From contig JADFDQ010000013.1 of the NCBI GenBank assembly GCA_018262705.1, forward strand, positions 1 to 64,000: DNA of 64,000 bases, written 5' to 3'. Of the stretch, positions 33,203 through 43,379 are shown piece after piece. Under the pieces are notes generated by a model. That model made no database searches. It was not told the DNA's origin and was given only the letters and a program-made list of their open reading frames with translations. The position numbers were made by a program, and so were the translations under genes. Positions within the stretch are counted from its first letter, which is position 1; every line of letters begins with the position of its first letter. The stretch is from Xanthomonas sp. (GTDB lineage: Bacteria > Pseudomonadota > Gammaproteobacteria > Xanthomonadales > Xanthomonadaceae).

Positions 33203-33907
33203 TCAGCGCTGCGGTGCAAACGTGATCGGAACCAGTCCGTAGGCCTGTACCGCCGTTCCATTGCGCACGGCGGGCTGGAACAGCCAGCGCGCCAGCACTT
33301 GCTCGCGCGCCGCATCGTCCAGTTCGCGGTAGCCGCTGCTGCGTTCGATCATCACATGCAGCGGTTGGCCATCGACGTCGACAAGGATGCGCAGCAGCAC
33401 GGTGCCACCGAGGCCGCGGCGCATGGCGTTGCGTGGATAGGCCGGCGGCGGCGCGCTGCGATAGGCCAGTTGCACCGGAGTGGACTCGATGCCGGATCCG
33501 AAATCGGTGACAGGGCCGGAACCGGTCGCCGTGTCGTCGATCGGTGTGGTGACTTCGGCGTTGGACAGCGCGTTGCTGGAGGTCGTGTACGTTGGGGTGG
33601 CGACGCGCGGAGGCGTCACGATGTCGCGGACGACCGGCGCCGGCCTGGGCTTGATCGGATCGCTGCGAATCGGCGCGGTCATGATCGGCGGCGTCTTCGG
33701 GATGATCCGCAGGGTGATTCGCGGCGGGGCCGTCAGCGCCGCGGGAGGCGGCAGCGAGATCGGCACCATGACGAGGCCGAACAGCAGCAGGTTGAGCGCG
33801 ATCGCGGTACTGAGAGCGGCGATCCGGATCGGCTGCGGGTGCGGGCGTTCGGCCGGGGATGCCAGCGCGAAGCCGCCGGCGGTTGCGTGGGCGAGAGTCT
33901 GGATCAT
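33203..33907 (-). CDS. TonB-family energy transducer
   Basis: N-terminal TM, Pro-rich region, C-terminal YPRNAMRRGLGGTVLLRILVDVDGQP. Confidence 0.9.
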   Translation of the reverse strand: MIQTLAHATAGGFALASPAERPHPQPIRIAALSTAIALNLLLFGLVMVPISLPPPAALTAPPRITLRIIPKTPPIMTAPIRSDPIKPRPAPVVRDIVTPPRVATPTYTTSSNALSNAEVTTPIDDTATGSGPVTDFGSGIESTPVQLAYRSAPPPAYPRNAMRRGLGGTVLLRILVDVDGQPLHVMIERSSGYRELDDAAREQVLARWLFQPAVRNGTAVQAYGLVPITFAPQR

Positions 33908-34181
33908 GGTCGACCTCCTTCCGGAACGGATGCGGGAACCTCAAACCATGCAACGCACGGACGGCCGTGGTGGGGTTGCGATTTCGGCTCGGTCGTGGCG
34001 CGGCTTCAACTTGCCGCCGGTTCGTTTCTTATCGCAAGTCAGGGGACTGCACGCATCGATGGATGCAGTTCCCGGTCTGCTTGCGTGATGCAAGCGCAAT
34101 GGCTTGATTTGCCGTTGAAAATCGGAATTGTCCAGGCTTGCGACTTGGCTGAACGAAACGGAAACGTCGAAATTTCGCTGC

Positions 34182-34913
34182 TCAGTTGCCCAGTTCAAAC
34201 GCCACTTCGATGTGCACGCTCAGCGTGGTTTCGCCGCCGGCGATCGGCGTTGGAGCGGCGGCAGCGGACGCAACCCCCAGCATCCGCCTCCGCGGGACGG
34301 GTGCATCATCGCTGGTGCTGCCTTCCTGAATGCTGACGATGCGGCGCACCTTCGTGCCCAGTGCGTCTGCGTAAGTTTTCGCCTGTTCCATTGCGGCCTT
34401 GACCGCTGCGCGCCGTGCTTCGTCGTAAGCGGCGTCCGGATGTTCGATCCCGAAACTGGGCCCATTGATCTGGTTGGCACCATGGGCGATCAGGGCGTCG
34501 AGCACGGAGCCGAGTCGAGGCAGTTCGCGCAGCTTGACCGACACCGTGTTGGACGCCTGATAGCCGGTGATGACGGGCGGCTGGTTTTGTTCGTAACGGT
34601 ACTGCGGGCTTAGCGTGACGCTGCTGGTGCGGATGTCGCGTTCGGCGATTCCGGCGCTGCGCAGGGCGGCCAGCACTTGGGTCATTCGCGTGGCGTTCTC
34701 GCGCATGGCGGCGTCGGCTGCGCTTGCCTGCGTCACCACCCCCGCCGACACGGTGGCGAAATCGGGCGCGCGCGTGGACTGCCCGCTGGCCGAGACGTGG
34801 AGCATGGTGCCCTGCGCGGCGCTGGCGGTGGCGGGGGCGATTTGTTGTGCGGACGTGGTCATTGGCGCTGCGGCTGCGAGGAGAAGGGCCAGAAACAAGG
34901 ATCGCTTGGACAT
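34182..34913 (-). CDS. SIMPL-domain (DUF541) periplasmic protein
   Basis: Signal peptide; ISASGQSTRAPDFATVSAGVVTQ-type start, SVTLSPQYRYEQNQPPVITGYQASN. Confidence 0.9.
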   Translation of the reverse strand: MSKRSLFLALLLAAAAPMTTSAQQIAPATASAAQGTMLHVSASGQSTRAPDFATVSAGVVTQASAADAAMRENATRMTQVLAALRSAGIAERDIRTSSVTLSPQYRYEQNQPPVITGYQASNTVSVKLRELPRLGSVLDALIAHGANQINGPSFGIEHPDAAYDEARRAAVKAAMEQAKTYADALGTKVRRIVSIQEGSTSDDAPVPRRRMLGVASAAAAPTPIAGGETTLSVHIEVAFELGN

Positions 34914-35125
34914 GGTGGACTTCCTGGATGGCGATAAAAAAAAGGAATTGCAAGGGTGAACTTCAGGGTTGATGCAGCTGTCAACGCGCCATGCCGCAGT
35001 TTGGGGTCAACGGCGCAAGGGACTGTGCGCTGCGTCAATAACCTGCATCTACCGGCCTGAACCGCGCCTGCCCCTGCGAAGCGCCCACGAGCGGAACGCT
35101 GAGCGTGTTGCCTTAGACTGCACGG

Positions 35126-35695
35126 ATGCTGCATCTTGCCTCGCGTTCCCCCCGCCGCGCCGAATTGCTGGCCCGCCTTGGCCTCGATTTCGGAGTGCTT
35201 GAACTCGACGTGCCGGAAGTTCAGGGCGCGAGCGAGCCGGCCTGCGATTACGTGCAGCGGGTGGCCCGTGAAAAAGCCGGCGCCGGCCTGCTCAAGGTGA
35301 TGGCGGTTTCGGGGGCGGTGGTTCTCGGCGCCGATACCGAAGTCATCCTCGATGGACAGGTGTTCGGCAAGCCGGCGGATGCGGAAGCTGCCGCAGCGAT
35401 GCTGTGCCGCTTGTCCGGCCGAACCCACGAGGTGCTGACTGCGCTGTCGCTGGTCTCGGCGGAGCGTGAAGCGCGGGCAAGCTCCATCACCCGGGTGACG
35501 GTTGAAGCGCTGTCGGAGGCCGGAATTGCGCGCTATCTGGCCGGCGGCGAGTGGCAGGGCAAGGCCGGCGCGTATGCGATCCAGGGGCGCTTCGAGGCGC
35601 ATGTCCCGCGCATCGACGGCAGCTATTCCGGGGTCATGGGCCTGCCGCTGAATGAAACCGCCGGCTTGCTGCGCCAATTTGGCGTGCTGCCATGA
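35126..35695 (+). CDS. Maf-family nucleotide pyrophosphatase
   Basis: LASRSPRRAELLARLGL, GADTEVILDGQVFGKP, YAIQGRFEAHVPRIDGSYSGVMGLPL. Confidence 0.96.
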   Translation: MLHLASRSPRRAELLARLGLDFGVLELDVPEVQGASEPACDYVQRVAREKAGAGLLKVMAVSGAVVLGADTEVILDGQVFGKPADAEAAAAMLCRLSGRTHEVLTALSLVSAEREARASSITRVTVEALSEAGIARYLAGGEWQGKAGAYAIQGRFEAHVPRIDGSYSGVMGLPLNETAGLLRQFGVLP

Positions 35696-37179
35696 GCGAG
35701 GAGCTGCTGGTCAACGTCACACCGCGCGAGACCCGGGTGGCCGTGGTCGAAAACGGCATGCTGCAGGAGCTGCACATCGAGCGCGGCAGCCAGCGCGGCG
35801 TGGTCGGCAATATCTACAAGGGCAAGGTGCAGCGGGTGATGCCGGGCATGCAGGCCGCGTTCGTCGACATCGGTCTGGATCGCGCCGCCTTTCTTCACGC
35901 CAGCGACGTGTTCCACGCGCCGCCGCTGGAGGCTGTCGAAGGCGACGACGGCGCCGCGACCGCGGCCCCCGCGCACCCGCCGATCACCGAGTTGCTGCGC
36001 GACGGGGCAGACGTCGTCGTGCAGGTCGTCAAGGATCCGATCGGCAGCAAGGGCGCGCGCCTGACCACCCAAATCAGCATTCCTTCGCGCTATCTGGTGC
36101 TGCTGCCGCGGTCGAAGGTGGTGGGAATTTCGGCACGCATCGAAGACGAGGCGGAGCGCACGCGCCTGCGCGAACAGGTCGCGGGGCTGGCGAGCGGCAC
36201 CGGACACGGCTACATCGTGCGCACCAATGCCGAAGGCCAGCCGGTCGAAGCGCTGGCGGAGGATGTCGCCTACCTTGGCCGGGTCTGGGACCTGATCGAA
36301 AAGTCGTCGAGCGCGGCGGTGGTCGGTCAGCGGATCTACGAAGACCTCAACCTGCCGCTGCGCGCGGTGCGCGACCTGATTCGGCGCGATGTCGACAAGG
36401 TCAAGGTTGATTCGCGCGAAACCTGCGAGCGCCTGCGCGAATTCGCTGCGCGCTACATGCCGACGCTGGCCGACAAGATCGAGCATTACTCCGGTTCGCG
36501 TCCGGTGTTCGACATGTACGGGGTCGAGGACGAAATCCAGCGGGCGCTGGACAAGGAAGTGCCGCTCAAGTCGGGTGGCTATCTGGTCATCGACCAGACC
36601 GAAGCGATGACCACGGTGGACGTGAACACCGGCAGCTTCCTCGGCCAGCGCAATCTTGAAGAGACGGTGTACCGCACCAATCTGGAGGCGGCGCAGGCGG
36701 TGGCGAGGCAATTGCGGCTGCGCAATCTGGGCGGGATCATCATCATCGATTTCATCGACATGCAGGATCTCGAACATCGCCGCCAGGTCCTGCGCACGCT
36801 GGAAAAGTCGCTGACGAAAGATCACGCGAAGACGACGGTGTACGACTTCTCGCCGCTGGGGCTGGTCGAGATGACCCGCAAGCGCACGGTGGAAAGTCTT
36901 GAGCGCCGGCTGTGCGAGCCCTGCCACGAGTGCGGCGGGCGCGGCATGGTGCGTACCGTGGAAACCGTCACCTACGAGATATTCCGCGAAATCGTGCGCG
37001 CCGTGCGCCAGTTCGATGCGGCGCGCCTGCTGGTCATCGCTTCGCCCAAGGTGGTGGCGCGGATCACCGATGAAGAGTCGAGTGCGGTCGCCGAACTGGA
37101 GGAATTCATCGGCAAATCGATCCGCTTCCAGGTGGACGAGCAATACCTGCAGGAGCAGTTCGATGTCGTGCTGCTCTAG
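35692..37179 (+). CDS. rng: Ribonuclease G
   Basis: MSEELLVNVTPRETRVAVVENG, VVGNIYKGKVQRVMPGMQAAFVDIG, CHECGGRG. Confidence 0.97.
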   Translation: MSEELLVNVTPRETRVAVVENGMLQELHIERGSQRGVVGNIYKGKVQRVMPGMQAAFVDIGLDRAAFLHASDVFHAPPLEAVEGDDGAATAAPAHPPITELLRDGADVVVQVVKDPIGSKGARLTTQISIPSRYLVLLPRSKVVGISARIEDEAERTRLREQVAGLASGTGHGYIVRTNAEGQPVEALAEDVAYLGRVWDLIEKSSSAAVVGQRIYEDLNLPLRAVRDLIRRDVDKVKVDSRETCERLREFAARYMPTLADKIEHYSGSRPVFDMYGVEDEIQRALDKEVPLKSGGYLVIDQTEAMTTVDVNTGSFLGQRNLEETVYRTNLEAAQAVARQLRLRNLGGIIIIDFIDMQDLEHRRQVLRTLEKSLTKDHAKTTVYDFSPLGLVEMTRKRTVESLERRLCEPCHECGGRGMVRTVETVTYEIFREIVRAVRQFDAARLLVIASPKVVARITDEESSAVAELEEFIGKSIRFQVDEQYLQEQFDVVLL

Positions 37180-37230
37180 AGCGCCCACCGGCAAGAGCGT
37201 CCGTGCGCCCGTCATCGGGATCGACCGTTC

Positions 37231-40200
37231 ATGACAACCTGGCGCGAGCGGTTGGCCAAGTTGCGTCCCCACGTTACCCATGCGTTCGTGGCGCTGTTGC
37301 TGCTGCTGGCCTTGGGCAACGGCATCGGTGCGCTGCTGCTGCCGCTGGCGCAGCGTCATCCCGAGCGCATCGCGGCCTGGCTCGGCGCGCGCGCCGGGCG
37401 ACCGGTGGCCTTCGATCACGTCGCCACCCGCTGGACCAGTCGCGGGCCGTTGCTGCGCCTGGATGGGCTGCGGGTGGGCAATCCCGCCGATCCGGTTCGG
37501 ATTGGTTCTGCCGAAGTGTTGATTGCGCAATACACCGGCTTGTTGCCGGGACGTTCGTTCACCGAAGTTCGACTGCGTGGGCTGGATCTGACCCTGCAGC
37601 GCGCGGCCAACGGCCAGTGGCAGGTGCGCGGACTGCCCGGCCAGCAGGAGGGTGACGATCCGCTGGATGCATTGGAACACCTTGGCGAATTGCAGCTGCC
37701 GCAGACCCGGCTACGGGTGCTTGCTCCGGAGCTTGGCGTCGACCTGCGGGTGCCGCGGATCGACGTGCGTCTGCAGGTGAACGGAATGCGGCTGCGTGCC
37801 GGAGCGCTGGCATGGTTGCGCGGTGCGCCGGAACCGGTCGCGGTGACCGTGGATTTCGATCGCGGCAGTGGCGATGGGCGGGTGTATGTGGGAACGCGTC
37901 GCGCAGATCTGGGCGCGTTGGCCGGAGCGTTCGCCGTGGCCGGAGTGTCGCCGGCGGCCGGCAGCGGGCGCTTGCAGACCTGGGGCGTGCTGCGCGATCA
38001 CCGGATCGTCGGAATTCGCGCCGATGCGTCCTTGCACGATGTCGTTTTTCACGGCACGGCGAACCGGGGACAGCCGGTTCCGACCCTGCGCTGGTCTGCG
38101 CTAGAGCTGGATGCAGCGTGGTCCGGAACCGTCGAGGACTGGTGGCTGCGAATCCCGAAGCTGCGCATCGACTCCGGCAGCCGCTGGACGCTGGACGGCA
38201 TTGGCGTGGCCGGCGGACGCCACTACGCGCTGTTGGCGCGACGGATTCAGGCCAAGCCTCTGCTGCAAATCGCCACCTTCAGCGATGCGTTGCCGCCTGC
38301 CCTGCGCCACTGGCTGCAAACCGCGACGCCGGATGCGCTGCTCGAGAACGTGGACGTTCGCGGCTTGCGGGGCGGCGCGATGCGCGCCAGCGCGCGGGTC
38401 AGCGGGTTCCGCTTCAATGCCGTTGGCCATGAGCCGGGCATGCGCGGTGTTGCCGGCTGGATCCAGGGCGATCAGGACGGGCTGCGCATGCGCTTCGATC
38501 GCAATGCTCGGGTGGCCTTCGATTGGCCGGCGGGATTCGGCGTGGTGCATGCCTTCCGAATGGACGGCGAGGCGGTGCTCTGGCGCGAGTCCGACGGCTG
38601 GACCGCGCGCACGCCGGGGCTGCGCATCGATGGCGGCCAGCTGCAGGCGCAGGTGCGCGGCGGGATCAGCTTCCGCAATGATGGCCGGATGCCGCATCTG
38701 GATATCGCGGCCAATATCGGCGACACGCCGATGGCCATGGCGCACGGATTCTGGCTCCATCACCTGATGCCGAAGGCCACGGTGCAATGGCTGGATGCGG
38801 CGTTGCAAGGCGGCACCCTGCGCCGGGTCCATGCGGTTGTCGCCGGCGATCTCGGCGACTGGCCGTTCCGCAACGAACCGATGCTGGCCGGTGCCGGCGT
38901 GTTCCGCGCCGATGCGCAGATCGAAAACGGAACCGTGAAGTTCCAGCCGGATTGGCCGGCTGCGGAACACATGCAGGCCAACCTCAGCTTCGTGGCCGAT
39001 GGATTCACCGTCAGCGGTCTGGCCCAGCTTGGGGGAGTCCGGATCGGTGCGCTGCAGGCCGGAATCCGGCATTTCAATCAGGCCGAGCTCAAAGTCGGAG
39101 CGGTGGCTGAATCCGATGCATCGCGGTTCCTGTCGATGCTCGTCGCCAGTCCGCTGCACAAGGATTACGGCGAAGTGATGGACAACCTGCGCGGCGAGGG
39201 GCCGGCGCGCGCCACGTTCGAAATGACGCTGCCGTTGGCTGTCGGCCACTCCGATGCGACCAAGGTCGACGGGGTTGTCGTTCTGGAGGGTGTCCGCTTG
39301 CGCGAGCAGCGCTGGAGCCTCGATTTCCAGCAGGTTCACGGGCAGGTGCGTTATGACCAGGGCGGTTTCGTGGCCGACGCGCTGCAGGTCAAAAACGAGG
39401 GCAGTCCGGGCACCTTGTCCTTGCGCGCCGGATCGCACGTGCGCGATCCCGCCCAATCTTTCGAGGCGCAACTGCAGATCAATGCCGAAATCGACGGCCT
39501 GTTGTCCAAGGCGGGCAGCGGTCTGGATTGGTTGAAACCGTATCTGCGCGGCAGTTCGGTCTGGACGGCTGCGATCGCGGTCCCGCGCGGATCGACGTCG
39601 GCGGGCGCTGCGCCCGGCAGCCTGCGTCTGCACTCGAATCTGGTCGGCACCCAGTTCGACCTTCCGCAGCCGCTGCGCAAACCGGCGGCGCAGGCGATGG
39701 CCACGGACGTCTCGATCCGGCTGCCGCTGGAAAACGGCGACATCGCGGCAAGTCTCGGCAATGTGCTCGCATTGCGCGCGCGCAGCCGCGACGACAAGAC
39801 CGGATTGCGAATCGAGCTTGGCGGCGGAGAAGTTGGCGAACCGCCCGCCAACGGGCTGTCGGTGGCCGGCAGCGCTGACCAGCTCGATGCGCTGGGATGG
39901 ATCGGCGTCGCGGCATCGGGGAAGAGCGACGCCGGCTCTCCGCTGTTGGGGGCAAACCTGAGCGTTCGGCGATTGCGGCTTCTCGGTGCGGATTTCACCG
40001 ATGCCGTCGTCCAGATGGCCCCTGCGGATCGGGAAACCGGCGTGCGTATCCAGGCGGCGGGGGTCAGCGGAAGATTGCAGGTGCCGAAACGCGATGGCGC
40101 CGTGGTGAGCGGTCGCTTCGATCGGCTGTTCTGGCCGACGGTTGCAACCGGCGTGGCTGCGGAGGCGAGCGCGACAGCGGCGACGGATTCGGGCAGCGGC

Positions 40201-41073
40201 GTGCGGATCGATCCGGCCAAGATCCCTCCGCTGGCGCTGGATGTGGACGACCTCCGAATCGGAACGACGCAGTTCGGTCGGGCGCGCTTCCGCAGCGTGC
40301 CGGTTGCCGGGGGGCTGCGGGTTGACGAATTCACCACCGCCGGAGGCAAGCAGCGAATCAAGGCGAGCGGATCCTGGATCGGACGGGGTTCGGGCGAACG
40401 CAGCGAGGTGAAACTCAGCGTGGACAGTGACGATATCGGCGCTCTGCTCACCGGATTCGGGCTGGGCGGGCAGGTGGCCGGCGGCAAGGGAAAGTTCGGC
40501 ATCGTCGCGAATTGGCGCGGTGGTCCCGAACGATTCGGCCTTCTGGAAACCAATGCGGCATTGACCCTGGATGCACGCGATGGTCGGCTTCTTGAAGTCG
40601 AACCCGGGGCCGGGCGCGTGCTTGGTTTGCTGGGCGTTGCCCAGCTGCGCCGCCGCCTGATGCTGGATTTCAGCGATTTTTTTGCAAAAGGCTTTGCTTT
40701 CGATCGCATCAAGGGGGAAGCCAAGCTGTCCAATGGACAGCTGCAAACCGACGACTTGAACATTCGCGGCCCGGCGGCAGACATGGCGATCCGCGGCAGC
40801 ACCGATTTACGCGCTCAGCGTTTTGACCAGACCGTAGAGGTCAGGCCGCATTCCGGAAGCCTGCTGACCGCAGTGGGCGCGCTGGCCGGCGGGCCGATCG
40901 GCGCTGCGGTCGGCGCGGTTGCCGGTACCGTGCTCGACAAGCCGATGCGCGGCATCGGCGCCAAAACCTACCGCGTCACCGGGCCGTGGTCGCAGCCGAA
41001 AGTCGAAGAGCTTCCGCGCGCAGCGGCCGCGCGGCCTTCAGCGGATGCCGATGCGGTCGAAGCTCGCGATTGA
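37231..41073 (+). CDS. yhdP: YhdP-family AsmA-like protein
   Basis: 1280 aa; follows maf-rng and precedes tldD as in E. coli; C-terminal LLTAVGALAGGPIGAAVGAVAGTVLDKPM. Confidence 0.9.
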   Translation: MTTWRERLAKLRPHVTHAFVALLLLLALGNGIGALLLPLAQRHPERIAAWLGARAGRPVAFDHVATRWTSRGPLLRLDGLRVGNPADPVRIGSAEVLIAQYTGLLPGRSFTEVRLRGLDLTLQRAANGQWQVRGLPGQQEGDDPLDALEHLGELQLPQTRLRVLAPELGVDLRVPRIDVRLQVNGMRLRAGALAWLRGAPEPVAVTVDFDRGSGDGRVYVGTRRADLGALAGAFAVAGVSPAAGSGRLQTWGVLRDHRIVGIRADASLHDVVFHGTANRGQPVPTLRWSALELDAAWSGTVEDWWLRIPKLRIDSGSRWTLDGIGVAGGRHYALLARRIQAKPLLQIATFSDALPPALRHWLQTATPDALLENVDVRGLRGGAMRASARVSGFRFNAVGHEPGMRGVAGWIQGDQDGLRMRFDRNARVAFDWPAGFGVVHAFRMDGEAVLWRESDGWTARTPGLRIDGGQLQAQVRGGISFRNDGRMPHLDIAANIGDTPMAMAHGFWLHHLMPKATVQWLDAALQGGTLRRVHAVVAGDLGDWPFRNEPMLAGAGVFRADAQIENGTVKFQPDWPAAEHMQANLSFVADGFTVSGLAQLGGVRIGALQAGIRHFNQAELKVGAVAESDASRFLSMLVASPLHKDYGEVMDNLRGEGPARATFEMTLPLAVGHSDATKVDGVVVLEGVRLREQRWSLDFQQVHGQVRYDQGGFVADALQVKNEGSPGTLSLRAGSHVRDPAQSFEAQLQINAEIDGLLSKAGSGLDWLKPYLRGSSVWTAAIAVPRGSTSAGAAPGSLRLHSNLVGTQFDLPQPLRKPAAQAMATDVSIRLPLENGDIAASLGNVLALRARSRDDKTGLRIELGGGEVGEPPANGLSVAGSADQLDALGWIGVAASGKSDAGSPLLGANLSVRRLRLLGADFTDAVVQMAPADRETGVRIQAAGVSGRLQVPKRDGAVVSGRFDRLFWPTVATGVAAEASATAATDSGSGVRIDPAKIPPLALDVDDLRIGTTQFGRARFRSVPVAGGLRVDEFTTAGGKQRIKASGSWIGRGSGERSEVKLSVDSDDIGALLTGFGLGGQVAGGKGKFGIVANWRGGPERFGLLETNAALTLDARDGRLLEVEPGAGRVLGLLGVAQLRRRLMLDFSDFFAKGFAFDRIKGEAKLSNGQLQTDDLNIRGPAADMAIRGSTDLRAQRFDQTVEVRPHSGSLLTAVGALAGGPIGAAVGAVAGTVLDKPMRGIGAKTYRVTGPWSQPKVEELPRAAAARPSADADAVEARD

Positions 41074-41130
41074 TCTTTCACCGATCGTTGCCATTACTTT
41101 CACTGGCAATTGAATTTGAGAACGCGCTGC

Positions 41131-42570
41131 ATGAATGCATTGACCCTTGCCGAATCCCGCCTGCTGGCCCCCACCGGGCTGGATGCCTCCGCGTTGACGC
41201 GCGCTTTCGATGCGCTGCTGGGGCCGGGCATTGATTTTGGCGACCTGTATTTCCAGCATGCCCGCCGCGAGGCGTGGAGCATGGAAGACGGCATCGTCAA
41301 GGATGGATCACACAGCATCGAACAAGGCGTGGGCGTGCGTGCAATCTCCGGCGAAAAAACCGGGTTTGCCTATTCCGATGCGCTTGATGCGTCGGCTCTA
41401 CTGGCCTCTGCGCAATCTGCTAGGGCGATTGCGCGCGATGGCCGCAACCACGGCGCGCATGCCTTGCAACGGACGAATGGCCATGCGCTCTACCCGGCAT
41501 TGGATCCGGTGGATGCGCTCGACAACGCCGCCAAAGTGGACGCACTGCGCCGCGTGGACGGTCTGCTGCGGGCGCTGGATCCGCGTGTGCAACAGGTGAT
41601 GGTGAGTGTCACCGGCGGCGTGGACACGGTGCTGGTGGCGCGCAGTGACGGCGTGCTGGCGGGCGACGTGCGGCCGCTGGTGCGGATGAATATCCAGGTG
41701 ATCGTGGAACAAAACGGCCGCCGCGAATCGGGCTTTGCCGGGTTTGGCGGGCGCTATGGCTATCTCGAATTGTTGGCCGACGACAAGCCGGAAAAATTTG
41801 CGCGCGAAGCACTGCGCCAAGCCTTGGTGAATCTGGATGCGATTGATGCCCCCGCCGGGGTGATGCCGGTGGTGCTCGGTCACGGCTGGCCGGGCGTGTT
41901 GTTGCACGAAGCGGTGGGCCACGGTTTGGAAGGCGATTTCAACCGCAAGGGCACCAGCACCTTCGCCGGCCGCATCGGTCAGCGCGTGGCCTCCAAAGGC
42001 GTCACCATCGTCGATGACGGCACCCTGGAAGGCCGCCGTGGTTCGCTCAACATCGACGATGAAGGCACGCCGACCGCCTGCACCACGCTGATCGAGGACG
42101 GCATCCTGGTCGGCTACATGCAAGACACCCACAACGCCCGCCTGATGGGCATGGCCCCCACCGGCAATGGCCGCCGCGAATCGTTCGCGCATCTGGTGAT
42201 GCCGCGCATGACCAACACCTACATGCGCGCCGGCACGCATGACCCCGAGGAGATGATTCGTTCGGTCAAAAAAGGCCTGTACGCGGTCAACTTCGGCGGT
42301 GGGCAGGTGGACATCACCAGCGGCAAATACGTGTTCTCGGCCACCGAGGCGTATCTGATCGAAGACGGCAAAATCACCGCGCCGGTGAAGGGTGCCACCT
42401 TGATCGGCAACGGCCCGGACACCATGCAGAAAGTGGCGATGATTGGCCACGATCTGGCGCTGGACGACGGCGTGGGCATCTGCGGCAAGGACGGCCAAAG
42501 CGTGCCGGTGGGCGTGGGTCAGCCGTCGCTGCTGATTTCAGAGATCACCGTGGGCGGGACGCAGGCGTGA
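41131..42570 (+). CDS. tldD: Metalloprotease TldD
   Basis: [20 protein letters not shown] (HExxxH), [15 protein letters not shown]. Confidence 0.97.
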   Translation: MNALTLAESRLLAPTGLDASALTRAFDALLGPGIDFGDLYFQHARREAWSMEDGIVKDGSHSIEQGVGVRAISGEKTGFAYSDALDASALLASAQSARAIARDGRNHGAHALQRTNGHALYPALDPVDALDNAAKVDALRRVDGLLRALDPRVQQVMVSVTGGVDTVLVARSDGVLAGDVRPLVRMNIQVIVEQNGRRESGFAGFGGRYGYLELLADDKPEKFAREALRQALVNLDAIDAPAGVMPVVLGHGWPGVLLHEAVGHGLEGDFNRKGTSTFAGRIGQRVASKGVTIVDDGTLEGRRGSLNIDDEGTPTACTTLIEDGILVGYMQDTHNARLMGMAPTGNGRRESFAHLVMPRMTNTYMRAGTHDPEEMIRSVKKGLYAVNFGGGQVDITSGKYVFSATEAYLIEDGKITAPVKGATLIGNGPDTMQKVAMIGHDLALDDGVGICGKDGQSVPVGVGQPSLLISEITVGGTQA

Positions 42571-42581
42571 TCGCCCTTGCT

Positions 42582-42736
42582 CGTCATCCCGGCGAAAGCC
42601 GGGATCCAGCGGTTGCTCTTGCTCGTCATCTCGGCGAAAGCCGGGATCCAGCGGTTGCTCTTGTTCGTCATCCCGGCGAAAGCCGGGATCCAGCGGTTGC
42701 TCTTGCTCGTCATCTCGGCGAAAGCCGGGATCCAGT
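42582..42736. repeat. Four 42-bp tandem units of an interspersed palindromic repeat, arranged as two 84-bp dimers
   Basis: cgtcatcccggcgaaagccgggatccagcggttgctcttgct starting at 42582, 42624, 42666, 42708; copies 1 and 3 read ccc, copies 2 and 4 read ctc. Confidence 0.95.
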
Positions 42737-42769
42737 TCTTGCCGTCGCTTTTTGCTTCAGGAACGAAAG

Positions 42770-42797
42770 CTGGATCCCGGCTTTCGCCGGGATGACG
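42770..42797. repeat. Inverted copy of the same palindromic repeat
   Basis: ctggatcccggctttcgccgggatgacg. Confidence 0.9.
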
Positions 42798-42800
42798 CGA

Positions 42801-43379
42801 TCAAATCCCTTCGTCGTCCGGCGCATCGGCGCTGGCATCATCCCCCGCCAACACATCCCGCAATTCCCGAAACAGCTCGCGGAACGCGCGCGGCGGTTTG
42901 TTGCGCTTGCGTTCCTCATGGGTATTGCGCACCAGTTGGCGCAATTTCTGGCGGTCGGCTTGCGGGTGCTGCGCCAGCAAGTCGGTCATCGCGCTGTCGC
43001 CGTCTTCGCCCAGCAGCGCATCGCGCAGCACTTCCGCCCGGTGCAGCACGGCAGTGTCGCGGCGCGCCGCTTCGCCGTCTTTGCTCATCGCATCGCGAAT
43101 GGCGTCCACTTGCGCGTCGTCCAGCTTGCGCATCTGCTTGGCCAAAAAGGCCAATTGCCGCTTGCGCGCCCCGTGCGAGGTCATGCGCTGGGTATCGTGG
43201 ATATGGGGCAGCAGCTCTTCCGGAATCGGCAACTTGCCCAACTGGGTGGCGGTCAGCGCCACCAACACTTCGCCCAATTCCAGCACGTCCAACGCCGCAC
43301 GGCGTTGCGCGCTGCGGCTGGGGCTGAAAAATTCGCCGGTCTCTTCGTCATGTCCTCGCATTGCCACAGGATAAGCCAT
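42801..43379 (-). CDS. darP: Ribosome-associated protein DarP (YjgA, DUF615)
   Basis: 192 aa; [22 protein letters not shown], adjacent to pmbA. Confidence 0.92.
   Translation of the reverse strand: MAYPVAMRGHDEETGEFFSPSRSAQRRAALDVLELGEVLVALTATQLGKLPIPEELLPHIHDTQRMTSHGARKRQLAFLAKQMRKLDDAQVDAIRDAMSKDGEAARRDTAVLHRAEVLRDALLGEDGDSAMTDLLAQHPQADRQKLRQLVRNTHEERKRNKPPRAFRELFRELRDVLAGDDASADAPDDEGI

Noticed and set aside
34182-34913. SIMPL protein as a defence or toxin gene
   Set aside because: Ordinary DUF541 periplasmic protein with signal peptide
35623-37680. 685 aa minus-strand ORF opposite rng
   Set aside because: Antisense shadow of ribonuclease G, His/Arg-rich composition
38101-40746. 881 aa minus-strand ORF opposite yhdP
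   Set aside because: Shadow ORF from high GC3; Arg/Ala/Gln-rich with no recognisable domain, opposite a well-supported gene
42577-42795. ORF translating as repeated VIPAKAGIQRLLLL
   Set aside because: The 42-bp period is divisible by 3, so the palindromic DNA repeat keeps a frame open; this is a common spurious annotation
42582-42797. Possible CRISPR array
   Set aside because: Units are contiguous with no unique spacers and include an inverted copy
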